Shown: in pieces, positions 17,822 through 27,300 of the stretch
How the letters are laid out: each line of letters begins with the position of its first letter
Position numbering within the stretch: position 1 is the first letter of the stretch
NCBI RefSeq assembly: GCF_030732865.1
Contig: NZ_JASHKB010000011.1
Location: forward strand, 1-64,000
Reading direction: 5' to 3'
DNA: 64,000 nt
DNA from: Roseitalea sp. MMSF_3546
Lineage (GTDB): Bacteria > Pseudomonadota > Alphaproteobacteria > Rhizobiales > Rhizobiaceae
Translations under genes and position numbers: made by a program
Notes under the pieces: generated by a model
What the model saw: only the letters and a program-made list of their open reading frames with translations
What the model was told of the DNA's origin: nothing
Database searches by the model: none

Positions 17822-19114
17822 TCACAGCCGGTCCAGCATCGCATACCATGTCAGCGCAAGCGTCAGCAGCGGCTTGCGAAACCGCCGCCCGCCGGGAAAC
17901 GGCGGGATCTTCATTTCCCTGAAGAGATCGAGCCGGTCGCGATTGCCGGCCACCGCCTCCGCCCAGAGCTTGCCGGTGAAATTGGCGAGCATGACACCGT
18001 GGCCGGAATACCCGCCCATGGCGGTCACGCCGGGCATGACTTCGCGCACGAACGGCTCGCGCGGCAGCGTGATGCCCACCGAGCCGCCCCATGCATGGGT
18101 GATCCCGATGCCCCGCAATTGCGGATAGACCTCCGTCATTTGCCGGCGCACGCCGGCGGCGATGTCGCCCGGTGTCTCGCCGCCATAGGTCTCGCGCCCG
18201 CCGAACAGCAGCCGCCCGTCCTTCAGCCGCCGGAAATAGCGGACCACGAAACGGCTGTCATCGACGCTCTGACGCCCCGGCAGGATCGAATCGAGCGCCC
18301 CTTCGAGCGGCACGGTCGCCCCGATGAACGAGCGGATGGGCATCACATGCGCCGCCATCGCCGGCTCGAGCCTTTCGCTGCCATGGGCATTGACGGCGAC
18401 CAGCACGCGGTCGGCGGTCACCGTTCCATGGTCGGTTTCCACCCTGACAGCGCCACCCGTGGGCACGATCCGCCGGACCTTCGTGATTTCGTGCAACCCG
18501 GCGCCGCGCGCGGCGGCCACCCTGGCGGTGCCGACGACCAGCTTGAGCGGATGGATGTGCCCGGTGCCGCTGTCGTACACGCCGCCATGATAGCGCTCCG
18601 AGCCGAGCAGCCGCGCGGTCTCGTGCCGGTCGACGAAACGCAGATCCCCGTAGCCGAACATCTGGGCCATCTGATCGGGATAGCGCCGGAAGGCCTCGAC
18701 CAGCCGGCCCTTGTGGGCGACCGAAAGGTGCCCTTGCGTGTAGTCGATGTCGACGGCGTTGTCCGAGGCGAAGGACAGAAGATTCGCCTTGGCTTCCTCG
18801 GCGAGATCGAAGAGCGCGCGCGCCCGTTCGAGCCCGAGCCGTTCGGCCATCTCCGGCGCTTCGCCGCGCTGGCCGGTATTGAGCTGGCCGCCATTGCGCC
18901 CCGAGGCGCCGTCGCCAAGGCGCGCGCCGTCGACAAGCACGACCGATGCGCCCAGCCGCGCCGCCTCGGCCGCCGCCGACAGCCCGGTGAAGCCGCCGCC
19001 GACGATGCAGATATCGGCGCGCCGGTCGCCGTCCAGCGCCGGCCAGGCCGGCCGTTCGCCGACCGAATCCTCGTACCAGGACCGGCCCGGCGAGATCGGA
19101 CTCTGATAGCGCAT
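17822..19114 (-). CDS. puuB: Gamma-glutamylputrescine oxidase-like FAD enzyme
   Basis: DAO-family flavoprotein of 430 residues, predicted to oxidise gamma-glutamylputrescine to the aldehyde, releasing ammonia and H2O2. The FAD Rossmann motif is ICIVGGGFTGLSAAAEA (about 36-52), followed by GDGASGRNGGQLNTGQ, FFGGRETY-like LLFGGRETY, and a C-terminal GGYSGHGVMLANFTGKLWAE. It starts 14 nt after the stop of the upstream GS-like gene, giving a puuA-puuB operon. Other amines are possible substrates. Confidence 0.85.
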   Translation of the reverse strand: MRYQSPISPGRSWYEDSVGERPAWPALDGDRRADICIVGGGFTGLSAAAEAARLGASVVLVDGARLGDGASGRNGGQLNTGQRGEAPEMAERLGLERARALFDLAEEAKANLLSFASDNAVDIDYTQGHLSVAHKGRLVEAFRRYPDQMAQMFGYGDLRFVDRHETARLLGSERYHGGVYDSGTGHIHPLKLVVGTARVAAARGAGLHEITKVRRIVPTGGAVRVETDHGTVTADRVLVAVNAHGSERLEPAMAAHVMPIRSFIGATVPLEGALDSILPGRQSVDDSRFVVRYFRRLKDGRLLFGGRETYGGETPGDIAAGVRRQMTEVYPQLRGIGITHAWGGSVGITLPREPFVREVMPGVTAMGGYSGHGVMLANFTGKLWAEAVAGNRDRLDLFREMKIPPFPGGRRFRKPLLTLALTWYAMLDRL

Positions 19115-19128
19115 CGGCTTGCGTTCAC

Positions 19129-20574
19129 CTACACATTGAGCAGCAGGTATTCGCGTTCCCAGGGGCTGATCACCTGCATGAAGGTCTCGAACTCGCCGCG
19201 CTTGACCCCGGCATAGTTGGCGATGAACTCGCGGCCCAGAATGCCGTCGAAGGCATGCTCCCGCTCGAACAGCGAGACCGCTTCGAGCAGCCCGCGCGGC
19301 AGGTCGATATCGCCTTCATTGGCCGTCTCGGCGGTGGGGTCGGTCGGCACCAGCCCATGGACCATGCCCAGATAGCCGCAGGCGAGCGAGGCGGCGAGCG
19401 CCAGATAGGGATTGGCGTCCGAAGAGGGCAGCCGGTTCTCGACGCGCCGGGCAGCCGGCTCGGAATTGGGGATGCGAAAGGCGGTGGTGCGGTTGTCATA
19501 GCCCCAGGCGGTGTTGACCGGGGCGGCGATCGACTGCGTGAGCCGCCGATAGGAGTTCACGTAAGGGGCGGTCATGGCCAGCGCCTTGGGCATGTAGTGC
19601 TGCATGCCGCCGATGAAGGCGTGAAACAGCGGCGTTTCGCTGCCGTCCTGGGCGGTGAACACGTTCTGTCCGCTCGCCGCGTCGACGACCGACTGATGGA
19701 TGTGCATGGCATTGCCCGGCGCGCCCTGGATCGGCTTGGCCATGAAGGTGGCATACATGTCGTGCTTGAGCGCCGCCTCGCGGATCGTGCGCTTGAACAT
19801 GAACACCTGGTCGGCGAGCGCCAGCGGGTCGCCATGGCGCAGATTGATTTCGAGCTGGCTCGGCCCTTCCTCGTGAATCAGCGTGTCGATCTCCAGGCCC
19901 TGCGCCTCGCAGAAGGCGTAGATGTCGTCGATCAGTTCGTCGAACTCGTTGATGCCGGCGATCGAATAGCTCTGCCCGCCCGAGATCGGCCGGCCCGACC
20001 GGCCGGTCGGCGGCGCCAGCGGATAGTCCGGATCGGGGTTCTTGGCGACCAGATAGAATTCGATCTCCGGTGCGACGACCGGCTCCCAGCCGCGCTCGCC
20101 ATAGGCGGTGACGACGCGCTTGAGCACCTGGCGCGGCGTGATCCAGGACGGATCGCCGGTGCGCTGTTCGACGAGGTCGCACACGACCTGCGCCGTGGGA
20201 TCGGTTTCCCACGGCACGACCGACAGGGTCGAAAGGTCCGGCATGAGCTTGAGGTCGCCATCGCGCGGATCGTAGCGGAATTCGCCGGTCTCGTCGGGAT
20301 ATTCGCCCGAGATCGTCTGCCGGAACAGCGCCGAGGGCAGCGCCAGCGATGTCTTGGAGGTGAACTTGGACGAGGGCATCATCTTGCCGCGCGGCACGCC
20401 GGCGAGATCGGGCGTGATGCATTCGACATCCTCGATCGAGCGGGCGGCGAGCCATGGCCCGGCCTGGCTCCAGTCGGCCACGCCGCGCACATTGTTTATG
20501 TAGGTCGGGGTCGGTGGTTGCTTGGTCTTGGCCTTGAGGGATCTCGGCTTGGCCGCAATCGGGTCTTTCGCCAT
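19129..20574 (-). CDS. puuA: Gamma-glutamylputrescine synthetase-like GS
   Basis: Glutamine synthetase superfamily ligase of 481 residues, predicted to couple glutamate to putrescine with ATP. The N-terminus is a 35-residue Lys-rich extension, followed by the beta-Grasp (VECITPDLAGVPRGKMMPSS) and the catalytic domain with PEIEFYL (metal Glu residues), GPSQLEINL, GNAMHIHQSV and the Arg-rich NRTTAFRIPNS / RRVENRLPSSDANPYL. The pairing with puuB and the length above GlnA III-type sequences favour polyamine use. A second GS-like gene lies at 36.7-38.0 kb. Confidence 0.85.
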   Translation of the reverse strand: MAKDPIAAKPRSLKAKTKQPPTPTYINNVRGVADWSQAGPWLAARSIEDVECITPDLAGVPRGKMMPSSKFTSKTSLALPSALFRQTISGEYPDETGEFRYDPRDGDLKLMPDLSTLSVVPWETDPTAQVVCDLVEQRTGDPSWITPRQVLKRVVTAYGERGWEPVVAPEIEFYLVAKNPDPDYPLAPPTGRSGRPISGGQSYSIAGINEFDELIDDIYAFCEAQGLEIDTLIHEEGPSQLEINLRHGDPLALADQVFMFKRTIREAALKHDMYATFMAKPIQGAPGNAMHIHQSVVDAASGQNVFTAQDGSETPLFHAFIGGMQHYMPKALAMTAPYVNSYRRLTQSIAAPVNTAWGYDNRTTAFRIPNSEPAARRVENRLPSSDANPYLALAASLACGYLGMVHGLVPTDPTAETANEGDIDLPRGLLEAVSLFEREHAFDGILGREFIANYAGVKRGEFETFMQVISPWEREYLLLNV

Positions 20575-20633
20575 CGTTCACCTGAGTGGATTTGGCCCCT
20601 TATAGCCTGTTCGCGGCGTGGTGGTGAAGCGGT

Positions 20634-21566
20634 TCATCGCCCGCGCATGACCATCACGTTTCCGGCGATCACCAGCGCCAGCCCGCCGAACGCGGTGAAC
20701 GTCCATTCATAGCCTTCGAGCACGGTCGAGACGAGCAGCGCGAAGATCGGAAAGATCACCGTCGCATAGCCCGCCCGGCCCGAGCCGATGCGGCCGACCA
20801 GCGTCAGATAGGCGGCAAAGGCGATGACGGTGGAGACGACCGCAAGGAAGACGAGCGCGAACAGATATTCGGGCCGCGGGTCCCAGCCGAACGGCTTGCC
20901 CATGATCAGCGCCAGGACCGCGCACCACGCCGCGCCATAGACCATGCCCCAGGCATTGGCCGAAACCAGCGGGATTTCGGCGCGCCGCCGCGACAGCCGC
21001 GAGGAGATCAGCGAGCCGACCGAAAAGCACAGCGTGCCGGTGATGCACAGCGCCAGGCCGCGCGCCACGTCGGTATCGAACCCGCCCTCGGTAATCTTCG
21101 GCCAGAACATCAGCGCGATGCCGGCAAAGCCGATGGCGCCGGCCGCCACGGTGCGCGTCGAGGGCCATTCGCGATAGGCGAGCGCGGCCACGAACACATT
21201 GGTCAGCGAAGCGAGCGAGAAGACCACCGACAACAGCCCGCTGACCAGGAAGGACGAGCCGTAGTAGAAGAAAAGGAAATTGGTCGAAAAGATCAGTACG
21301 CCCATTGCAGCGAAGGCGGCATGCTCGCGCGCGGCAAAGCGCATGCGCCGGCCACTGGCCAGGGCCCAGACCAGCATGATCGCCGCGGCGAGCGCGAAGC
21401 GATAGGCGATCGAGACCTCGTTGGCGACCACGCCCGGCTGCAGCGACAGCGCATACCAGGAAAACGACCACGCCATCACCGTGACCGCGTATAGCCCGTA
21501 GTCGACGGGCGCGAACGGCGCTTCGTCCTGGGCGCGCGTGCGCGCGATGAGCGGGGCTTCTGGCAT
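20634..21566 (-). CDS. EamA/DMT-family transporter
   Basis: Inner-membrane transporter of 310 residues with about ten hydrophobic helices arranged as two EamA repeats (about 22-155 and 170-305). Features include FLFFYYGSSFLVSGLLSVVFSL and the second-repeat FLAVVSTVIAFAAYLTLVGRIGSGRAGY. Members export amino acids, drugs or other metabolites; the substrate cannot be read from sequence. It lies 59 bp downstream of puuA's start on the same strand but upstream in order, so it may be read into puuAB. Confidence 0.88.
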   Translation of the reverse strand: MPEAPLIARTRAQDEAPFAPVDYGLYAVTVMAWSFSWYALSLQPGVVANEVSIAYRFALAAAIMLVWALASGRRMRFAAREHAAFAAMGVLIFSTNFLFFYYGSSFLVSGLLSVVFSLASLTNVFVAALAYREWPSTRTVAAGAIGFAGIALMFWPKITEGGFDTDVARGLALCITGTLCFSVGSLISSRLSRRRAEIPLVSANAWGMVYGAAWCAVLALIMGKPFGWDPRPEYLFALVFLAVVSTVIAFAAYLTLVGRIGSGRAGYATVIFPIFALLVSTVLEGYEWTFTAFGGLALVIAGNVMVMRGR

Positions 21567-21683
21567 TGTGGAACGGCTCGGAAAAGGCGGCTTGGGGCTC
21601 GGTTCGAGCGGTCGCCTACGCCTATCCACCGAGCCGTGCAAGCCGATACTTGACCGGTTCGGGCGCGCCTGTGACAACGGGCC

Positions 21684-23297
21684 ATGCCTGTCACCGCCAA
21701 ACCGGCCGGCCCCGCGCCGGCTTCCAATGTCGCCGAATACTCGGTCTTTGAGATCAGCCAGGCCGTCAAGCGCACCGTCGAGGACACCTTCGGCCGCGTG
21801 CGCGTGCGCGGCGAGGTGTCGGGCTACCGCGGGCCGCACGCCTCCGGCCATTGCTACTTCCGCCTCAAGGACGAGCGGGCCACGCTCGAGGCGGTGATCT
21901 GGCGCGGTGCTTTCTCCAAGCTCGCCTTCAAGCCCGAGGAAGGGCTCGAGGTCATCGCCACCGGCCGGATGACGACCTATCCGGGCTCGTCCAAATACCA
22001 GATCGTCATCGACACGATCGAGCCCGCCGGCGCCGGCGCGCTGATGGCGCTGCTCGAGGAACGGCGCCGGAAGCTTGCAGCCGAGGGCCTGTTCGACGGC
22101 GAGCGCAAGCGCCCGCTGCCCTATCTGCCGCGCGTGATCGGCGTCGTCACCTCGCCGACCGGCGCGGTGATCCGCGACATCGTCCACCGCATCGCCGACC
22201 GCTTTCCGACCCATGTGCTCGTCTGGCCGGTGCGCGTGCAGGGCGAGACCTCGGCCGCCGAGGTTGCCGCCGCCATCGACGGCTTCAACGCGCTTGCGCC
22301 CGGTGGCCCGGTGCCGCGCCCCGACGTGCTGATCGTCGCGCGCGGCGGCGGCAGCCTCGAGGATCTTTGGGGCTTCAACGAGGAGATCGTCGTGCGCGCG
22401 GCGGCGCGTTCGCAGATCCCGCTGATCTCGGCGGTGGGCCACGAGACCGACACCACGCTGATCGATCACGCCGGTGACCGGCGCGCGCCAACGCCCACGG
22501 GCGCCGCCGAGATCGCCGTGCCCGTGCGCGCCGAATTGCAGGCCCATGTCGCCCAGCTCGGCGCGCGGCTCGCCGGTTCGGCGACGCGCGCTGCCGATGA
22601 CCGGCGTGCGCGGCTGCGCGCGCTGGCGCGCGGCCTGCCGCAGCCCGACCAGCTTCTCGCGATGCCGCGACAGCGCCTCGACGGCCAGGAGATGCGCCTG
22701 CGCGCCGGGCTGGGCGCGGCCGTCGCCGGCAAGCGCGCCCGGCTCGATGCGCTTGGCGCGCATCTGTCGCCGGCCCGGCTGCGCGTCCTGCTCGATCAGC
22801 ACCGCGCGACGCTGGCAAGGCTCTCGCGCGACCTGCCCCAGGCACTCTCGCGCGGCAATGCGCAGCGCCGCCGCGATCTCGAGTTCCGCGCGGCGCGGCT
22901 GACCACGCGCACGCCCCAGCGCCTTGGCGCGGAGGGCGCCCGACGCCTGACGCTGGCCACTGCCCGTCTCGACCGGGCGGCGGTCCAGACGCCCGGTGCG
23001 GCGCGCGGGCGGCTCGAGGAGATCGCCCGGCTGATGAAGTCACTGTCCTATGAGGGCGTGCTCGAGCGCGGATTCGCCCTGGTGCGCGATGCGTCCGGCG
23101 CGCCGGTACGCGGTTCGGCCGGCGTCAGGACGGGCGACCGCCTGTCGATCCAGTTCGCCGGCGACGACCGGCTCGAGGTGCGCGCCGATGGCCGCAGCGG
23201 CGGCCCGCCATCGACCGGCAATCCGGCAAGGGCCAGGGGTCAGGACGCGAAGAACGCGCAAAAAAGGAAGAACGGCCCGCAGGGCTCGCTGTTCTGA
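21684..23297 (+). CDS. xseA: Exodeoxyribonuclease VII large subunit
   Basis: Catalytic subunit of the ssDNA exonuclease ExoVII, active in repair and recombination. The 537-residue protein has an N-terminal OB fold (about 18-115, [21 protein letters not shown]), the core nuclease domain (about 135-330) with [34 protein letters not shown] and [23 protein letters not shown]-like blocks, an Arg/Ala-rich helical region (about 285-430) and a C-terminal domain. The tail beyond 505 is disordered and basic. The small subunit xseB is not nearby. Confidence 0.95.
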   Translation: MPVTAKPAGPAPASNVAEYSVFEISQAVKRTVEDTFGRVRVRGEVSGYRGPHASGHCYFRLKDERATLEAVIWRGAFSKLAFKPEEGLEVIATGRMTTYPGSSKYQIVIDTIEPAGAGALMALLEERRRKLAAEGLFDGERKRPLPYLPRVIGVVTSPTGAVIRDIVHRIADRFPTHVLVWPVRVQGETSAAEVAAAIDGFNALAPGGPVPRPDVLIVARGGGSLEDLWGFNEEIVVRAAARSQIPLISAVGHETDTTLIDHAGDRRAPTPTGAAEIAVPVRAELQAHVAQLGARLAGSATRAADDRRARLRALARGLPQPDQLLAMPRQRLDGQEMRLRAGLGAAVAGKRARLDALGAHLSPARLRVLLDQHRATLARLSRDLPQALSRGNAQRRRDLEFRAARLTTRTPQRLGAEGARRLTLATARLDRAAVQTPGAARGRLEEIARLMKSLSYEGVLERGFALVRDASGAPVRGSAGVRTGDRLSIQFAGDDRLEVRADGRSGGPPSTGNPARARGQDAKNAQKRKNGPQGSLF

Positions 23298-23323
23298 TCT
23301 GGGAAATGGCGATGCTGTCGCGT

Positions 23324-23342
23324 CCGCAACGGACCCTTGCGG
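23324..23342. terminator. Hairpin between xseA and tRNA-His
   Basis: CCGCAA (23324-23329) pairs with TTGCGG (23337-23342) around a 7-nt loop. It lies between converging xseA and tRNA-His, 3 nt beyond the tRNA CCA end. It lacks a U-tract, so this is a weak terminator or a processing structure. Confidence 0.35.
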
Positions 23343-23345
23343 AAC

Positions 23346-23422
23346 TGGTACGAGCGGGTGGATTCGAACCACCGACCTCTGGAGCCACAATCCAGCGCTC
23401 TAACCAACTGAGCTACGCCCGC
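23346..23422 (-). tRNA. tRNA-His (anticodon GTG)
   Basis: Full 77-nt cloverleaf including encoded CCA. The acceptor begins GCGGGCG (23422-23416), the anticodon stem is CTGGA/TCCAG with loop TTGTGGC giving anticodon GTG, and the T arm is GGTGG-TTCGAAT-CCACC. Three identity features stand out: the base before position 1 is T, so no G-1 is encoded; position 72 is T, giving a G1:U72 pair; and the discriminator base 73 is A. This is the variant tRNA-His of a large alphaproteobacterial clade, read by the divergent HisRS also found here. Confidence 0.95.
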
Positions 23423-23444
23423 AGATGCGTCGATCCGCCTGCCT

Positions 23445-23473
23445 CGCATAGTCGCGCGCGCCGCGATTTGCAA
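23445..23473 (-). promoter_or_regulatory. Sigma-70-type promoter of tRNA-His
   Basis: On the minus strand, TTGCAA (23473-23468), a 17-bp spacer, and TATGCG (23450-23445) form a good -35/-10 pair. Transcription would start near 23438, giving a short 5' leader of about 16 nt ahead of the tRNA. Confidence 0.55.
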
Positions 23474-23550
23474 GCGTCGCGCCCGCTTCTGGGCGATCTA
23501 TTTCGCCCCTTGCGGCGATAACCGGGGCGCCCAATCGCTTTGCAGGGAAC

Positions 23551-23579
23551 CAGGCGCGGCACCATGCGGCCCGCGCCTG
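23551..23579 (-). terminator. Hairpin downstream of phasin gene
   Basis: CAGGCGCGG (23551-23559) pairs with CCGCGCCTG (23571-23579) around an 11-nt loop, 19 nt beyond the phasin stop codon. The stem is strong but without a clear U-tract on the minus strand. Confidence 0.4.
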
Positions 23580-23598
23580 AAACGCGCAATGGCCGGGG

Positions 23599-24093
23599 TT
23601 ACTGCGTCTTGAGCGCGCCCATCGCCTTTTCGGCGGCCGCCTTTGCCGGCGCGGTCATGTCTTCGCCGGCTTTCTGGTACAGGCCCTGCATGGTCTTGGC
23701 CGTGTCGACGGCCATTTCCGCCTGCTGGCGCACGAAGGCGCTTTGCAGTTCGACCAGTTCGGCCATCGACTTGACGCCCATGAGCTTTTGCATGTGGCCG
23801 AACGTGGTTTCGGTGTTGGCGCGCATGGTGTCGATGGCAGCCAGCGTGATCTTCGACGAATGCGCCTGCGCCGAATGCAGGCCGGTCTCGGCCTCCTTCT
23901 GCAGGTCCTCATAGACCGAACGTGCCTTGTCGAAGGCGGCTCTGGACTTTTCCATATTGTCCTCGGCCATGGCGCGGAAGCGCTCGACGTATTCGGCCGG
24001 ATTGCCCATCTGGGCCATGGCGAACGCGTCGTCCGCGGCCTGCTCGGCGGCGCTGGTTGCGGGGTCGGGTTTGGTCTGGGTCGTCTTGGCCAT
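23599..24093 (-). CDS. Phasin family protein
   Basis: Protein of 164 residues coating polyhydroxybutyrate granules. After a disordered N-terminus (about 1-28) it is almost entirely amphipathic helix with heptad-like Ala, Met and Leu spacing, including MGNPAEYVERFRAMAEDNMEKS, TFGHMQKLMGVKSMAELVEL and QSAFVRQQAEMAVDTAK, which match the phasin_2 pattern. ATG 24093. The upstream region holds TGC/GCA palindromes that fit a PhaR-type repressor. The acetoacetyl-CoA ligase gene 4 kb away fits PHB turnover. Confidence 0.88.
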   Translation of the reverse strand: MAKTTQTKPDPATSAAEQAADDAFAMAQMGNPAEYVERFRAMAEDNMEKSRAAFDKARSVYEDLQKEAETGLHSAQAHSSKITLAAIDTMRANTETTFGHMQKLMGVKSMAELVELQSAFVRQQAEMAVDTAKTMQGLYQKAGEDMTAPAKAAAEKAMGALKTQ

Positions 24094-24144
24094 GATTGCT
24101 GCTCCGGAACGGAAAACGGGACCGGACCCGGCTAGCAGGTTTCG

Positions 24145-24177
24145 TTGTGCAATGCAATATTTTTGTGCGCCGCACAA
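24145..24177. promoter_or_regulatory. Candidate PhaR operator (TGC/GCA dyads)
   Basis: TTGTGCGCCGCACAA (24163-24177) is a perfect dyad with TTGTGC/GCACAA arms. A second, looser TTGTGCAATGCAA lies at 24145-24157. They sit 52-84 nt upstream of the phasin start codon. PhaR repressors recognise TGC-x-GCA-type palindromes in front of phasin genes; assignment here is by resemblance and position. Confidence 0.45.
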
Positions 24178-24251
24178 CGACGTTAACCAGACTTGACTTC
24201 TTTGTGGCGCACGCGTGCCGCAAAACTGGACTCCGAACGCCAATGCCGCAA

Positions 24252-24267
24252 TTAATGCTTTGTTAAC
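24252..24267 (+). promoter_or_regulatory. CtrA box (TTAA-N7-TTAAC)
   Basis: TTAATGCTTTGTTAAC is an exact match to the full CtrA recognition sequence TTAA-N7-TTAAC. It lies 51 nt upstream of the ATG of the PdhS-like kinase, where CtrA would act at the promoter. CtrA is the cell-cycle master regulator in this class, and PdhS/DivJ/PleC-type kinases control it through DivK, so this suggests a feedback loop. Confidence 0.65.
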
Positions 24268-24318
24268 AGATATTACCGTGGACGGGACCTTTCCAGGCAC
24301 GGGCAAAGCCAAGCGATC

Positions 24319-27300
24319 ATGACACGTCACTGGACGGAAACCTCCTTCATCGACATCGCCGTGCAGGATGGCGTGCGCGAGGCCATGCTGGCCGGCGAGG
24401 CCGCACTTGTGCTCGACCGGCCGACGGGCGCGGTGCGCTGGGGCAATGGCGCCGCCGCGCGCCTGTTCGGGCTCGGCGCGATCGGCACGCGTGCCGGCGA
24501 CGCCGTGCCGGGAGCGGGCGCCGAAGTCGGCCTGCGTCAGGTCCGGGCCGTCCTGTCCGCGCTCGGCGAGGGCCCGCGCACGGCGCTGGTGCGCCTGCCC
24601 ACGGGCATGACGACGCGGCTGATCAAGGCCCATGTGCGCGCCATCGATCTGCCCGTTGCCGGCAGCCATGCGCTCGTCACCGCGCCCGCCAGCGACATCG
24701 CCCTTGCCGAGGACGAGCGACTGGCGTTGGCGCTTGGCGGACTTGAGGGCGACGACGAGGCCGGTGCGGCGATCATCGACGGCGCCGGCCGCGCGCTGCG
24801 CGCCGGCACGCGGTTTGGCGCACTGGGCCTTTCCCAGCGCGCGCTTGCGCTGCTGGCCGAACAGACGCGCCGCGAGGACGACCGGCTGGTCAAGAAGATC
24901 GTCGAGGCCGGCAGCGACGATGGCGAACTGGCCGTCGGCGTCGGCCGGCTGGGCGATATGCCCGAGCGCTATCTGGTGGTTGCGCTGCCCGTCGCCGAAC
25001 CGGCGGGCCGCGCCGAGGCGCCGGCCGCGCGCGGCGCGCTTGGCTGGCCCCGGCCGCAACCGGCGGATCGGCCGGACCGCCCGGCCTGGCGCGAGATGAG
25101 CCCGGCGTCGACGGCCGACACGGACGCGCCGCGTGCCGCCGAACCCGGTCCGACACGACCAACCGCAGAAGGTGAAGACATGGCCGAGCCCGACGTCCAG
25201 CAAGATGGCGATGAAGCCGTGTCCCGCACGACCGGGGATCGGGCGCGCGCGGAGGTGGCCGGCGCCAGCCCGGCGCCGCTGGCCGAGGCGTTCCCGCGCG
25301 AGGATTTCGCCTCCGGGCCGGTTCGCTTCGTCTGGAAGACAGATGCCCACGGCGTCTTCACGGACATGTCGCCGGAATTCGCGCGCGCCGTCGGGCCGGT
25401 GGCGGCCGATGTCGTCGGGCGCGGCTTCGACGACATCGCACGCGCCTACGATCTCGATCCGGCCGGCGACATCAAGGCGGCCTTGAGCCGTCGCGACACC
25501 TGGTCGGGCAAGAGCGTGCTCTGGCCGATCCAGGGCACCGATCTGCGCGTGCCCGTCGACCTGGCCGCCTTGCCCTATTACGACCGCGAGCGGGTCTTTC
25601 AGGGCTATCGCGGCTTCGGCATCGTGCGCATGGCCGATGCCGTCGTCGACGCTGAGGAGACGGGTCTGACGCTGACCGCGCCGGGCGCCGCACAGATGAA
25701 GGCCGATGAACCGGCCGCCGAGGCCGAGGCTTCCGGTGAGGCAGACGAGGCCGGAGCCGCTGAAGCCGCAGCAACCGCGGACGCCGCAGAATCAGCAAAA
25801 GCCGCAGACGCCGCGGAAACGGCCGAGCCCGCCGAGCCGTCGCACGAGCCCGGGGCGCTGGCCGACGAGCCGCCGGTGCTGGCCAGGGCGCCGGTCCACC
25901 CCATGCGCCGCCAGACCGACCGCATCGTCGACCTTCAGGAACGGCGCAACGGCGCCGTGCCGCCGCATCTGAGCAACCAGGAGGCCGAAGCGTTCCGCAA
26001 GATCGGCCAGGCGCTGGGCGGGCGGCGCGACAGCGCCGGCGACGCCGCGCAGGTGCCGGCGGCCGACACGGGCGATGCCCCGGCCGACACGGTCGCCGAA
26101 TTGCGGCCCCTGCCGACCGCGCCTGCGACCGGCGACGAAGCGTCGGCCGAGCCGTTGGCGCACGCGCCCGCCGACAACGGCGAAACGGCCGACGGCACCG
26201 TTGAGACGGCGGTCGACGACGATGCGGAGCTCGACCGGACGCGGCTCGCGGAGCCGGAGGGCGATCGCGAAGGCGACGGGGAGGAAACGCCCGCGCCTGC
26301 CGTTTCGGGAATCGGCCCCGAAACGCTCGACGCCCTGCCACTGGCACTGCTGGTCGTGCGCGGCGAGGAGGCGCTCTACATCAATGATGCGTTCGCAGCG
26401 ATGACCGGCGATGCCGACGTCGGCGCGCTCAATGCGCGCGGGCTCGACGCGCTGTTCGACGGCGCCGCGCCGCAGGCGGACGACGAGGAGGCCGAGGAGC
26501 GGCCCGTCGCGCTCGTCGATGCCGATGGCGAGCCCTTTGCGGCCCGTGCCCATTTGCAGATCGTCCCGTGGATGGGATCGACCGCGATGATGTTCGCCTT
26601 CGAGCCGCGCGACGTGGCCGAGCCGCCAGCCGACCGGGACGTCGCCGATGCCGATGATGCCGTGCCCGATGGCACCGCGTCCGGGCAGGAGCCGTTCGAC
26701 CGGCCGCGCGCGGCGGTCAGCGATGCCGAGGTCAACGAACTGCGCGCCATTCTCGACACGGCCAGCGACGGCGTCATCGTCATCAACGAGGATGGCACGA
26801 TCCGTTCGCTGAGCGGTTCGGCCTCGGCGCTGTTCGGCTATGCGGACGAGGAGATCGAGGGCAAGTCGTTCTCCTATCTGTTCGCCCATGAAAGCCAGCG
26901 CGCGGCGATGGACTATTTGCACGGGCTGTCCAACAACGGCGTGGCCAGCGTGCTCAACGAGGGCCGCGAGGTGCTCGGGCGCGAGCGCAATGGCGGCTTC
27001 GTGCCGCTGTTCATGACCGTTGGCCGGCTCGCGGCCTCCAACGGCTATTGCGCGGTGATCCGCGACATCACGCCCTGGAAGCAGACCGAACAGGCGTTGC
27101 AGGAGGCGCGCCGGCAGGCCGAGACCGCATCGAACACCAAGTCGGAGTTCCTGGCCAAGATCAGCCACGAGATCCGGACCCCGCTCAATGCCATCATCGG
27201 CTTTTCCGAACTGATGAGCGAGGAGCGATTCGGCCCGATCGGCAATGCCCGCTACAAGGACTATCTGGACGACATCAACCGCTCCGGCCGCCATGTGCTC

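Noticed and set aside
25700-25870. Ala/Glu-rich repeats inside the kinase gene as a tandem DNA repeat
   Set aside because: Units vary in length and sequence; it is low-complexity protein coding, not a defined repeat array.
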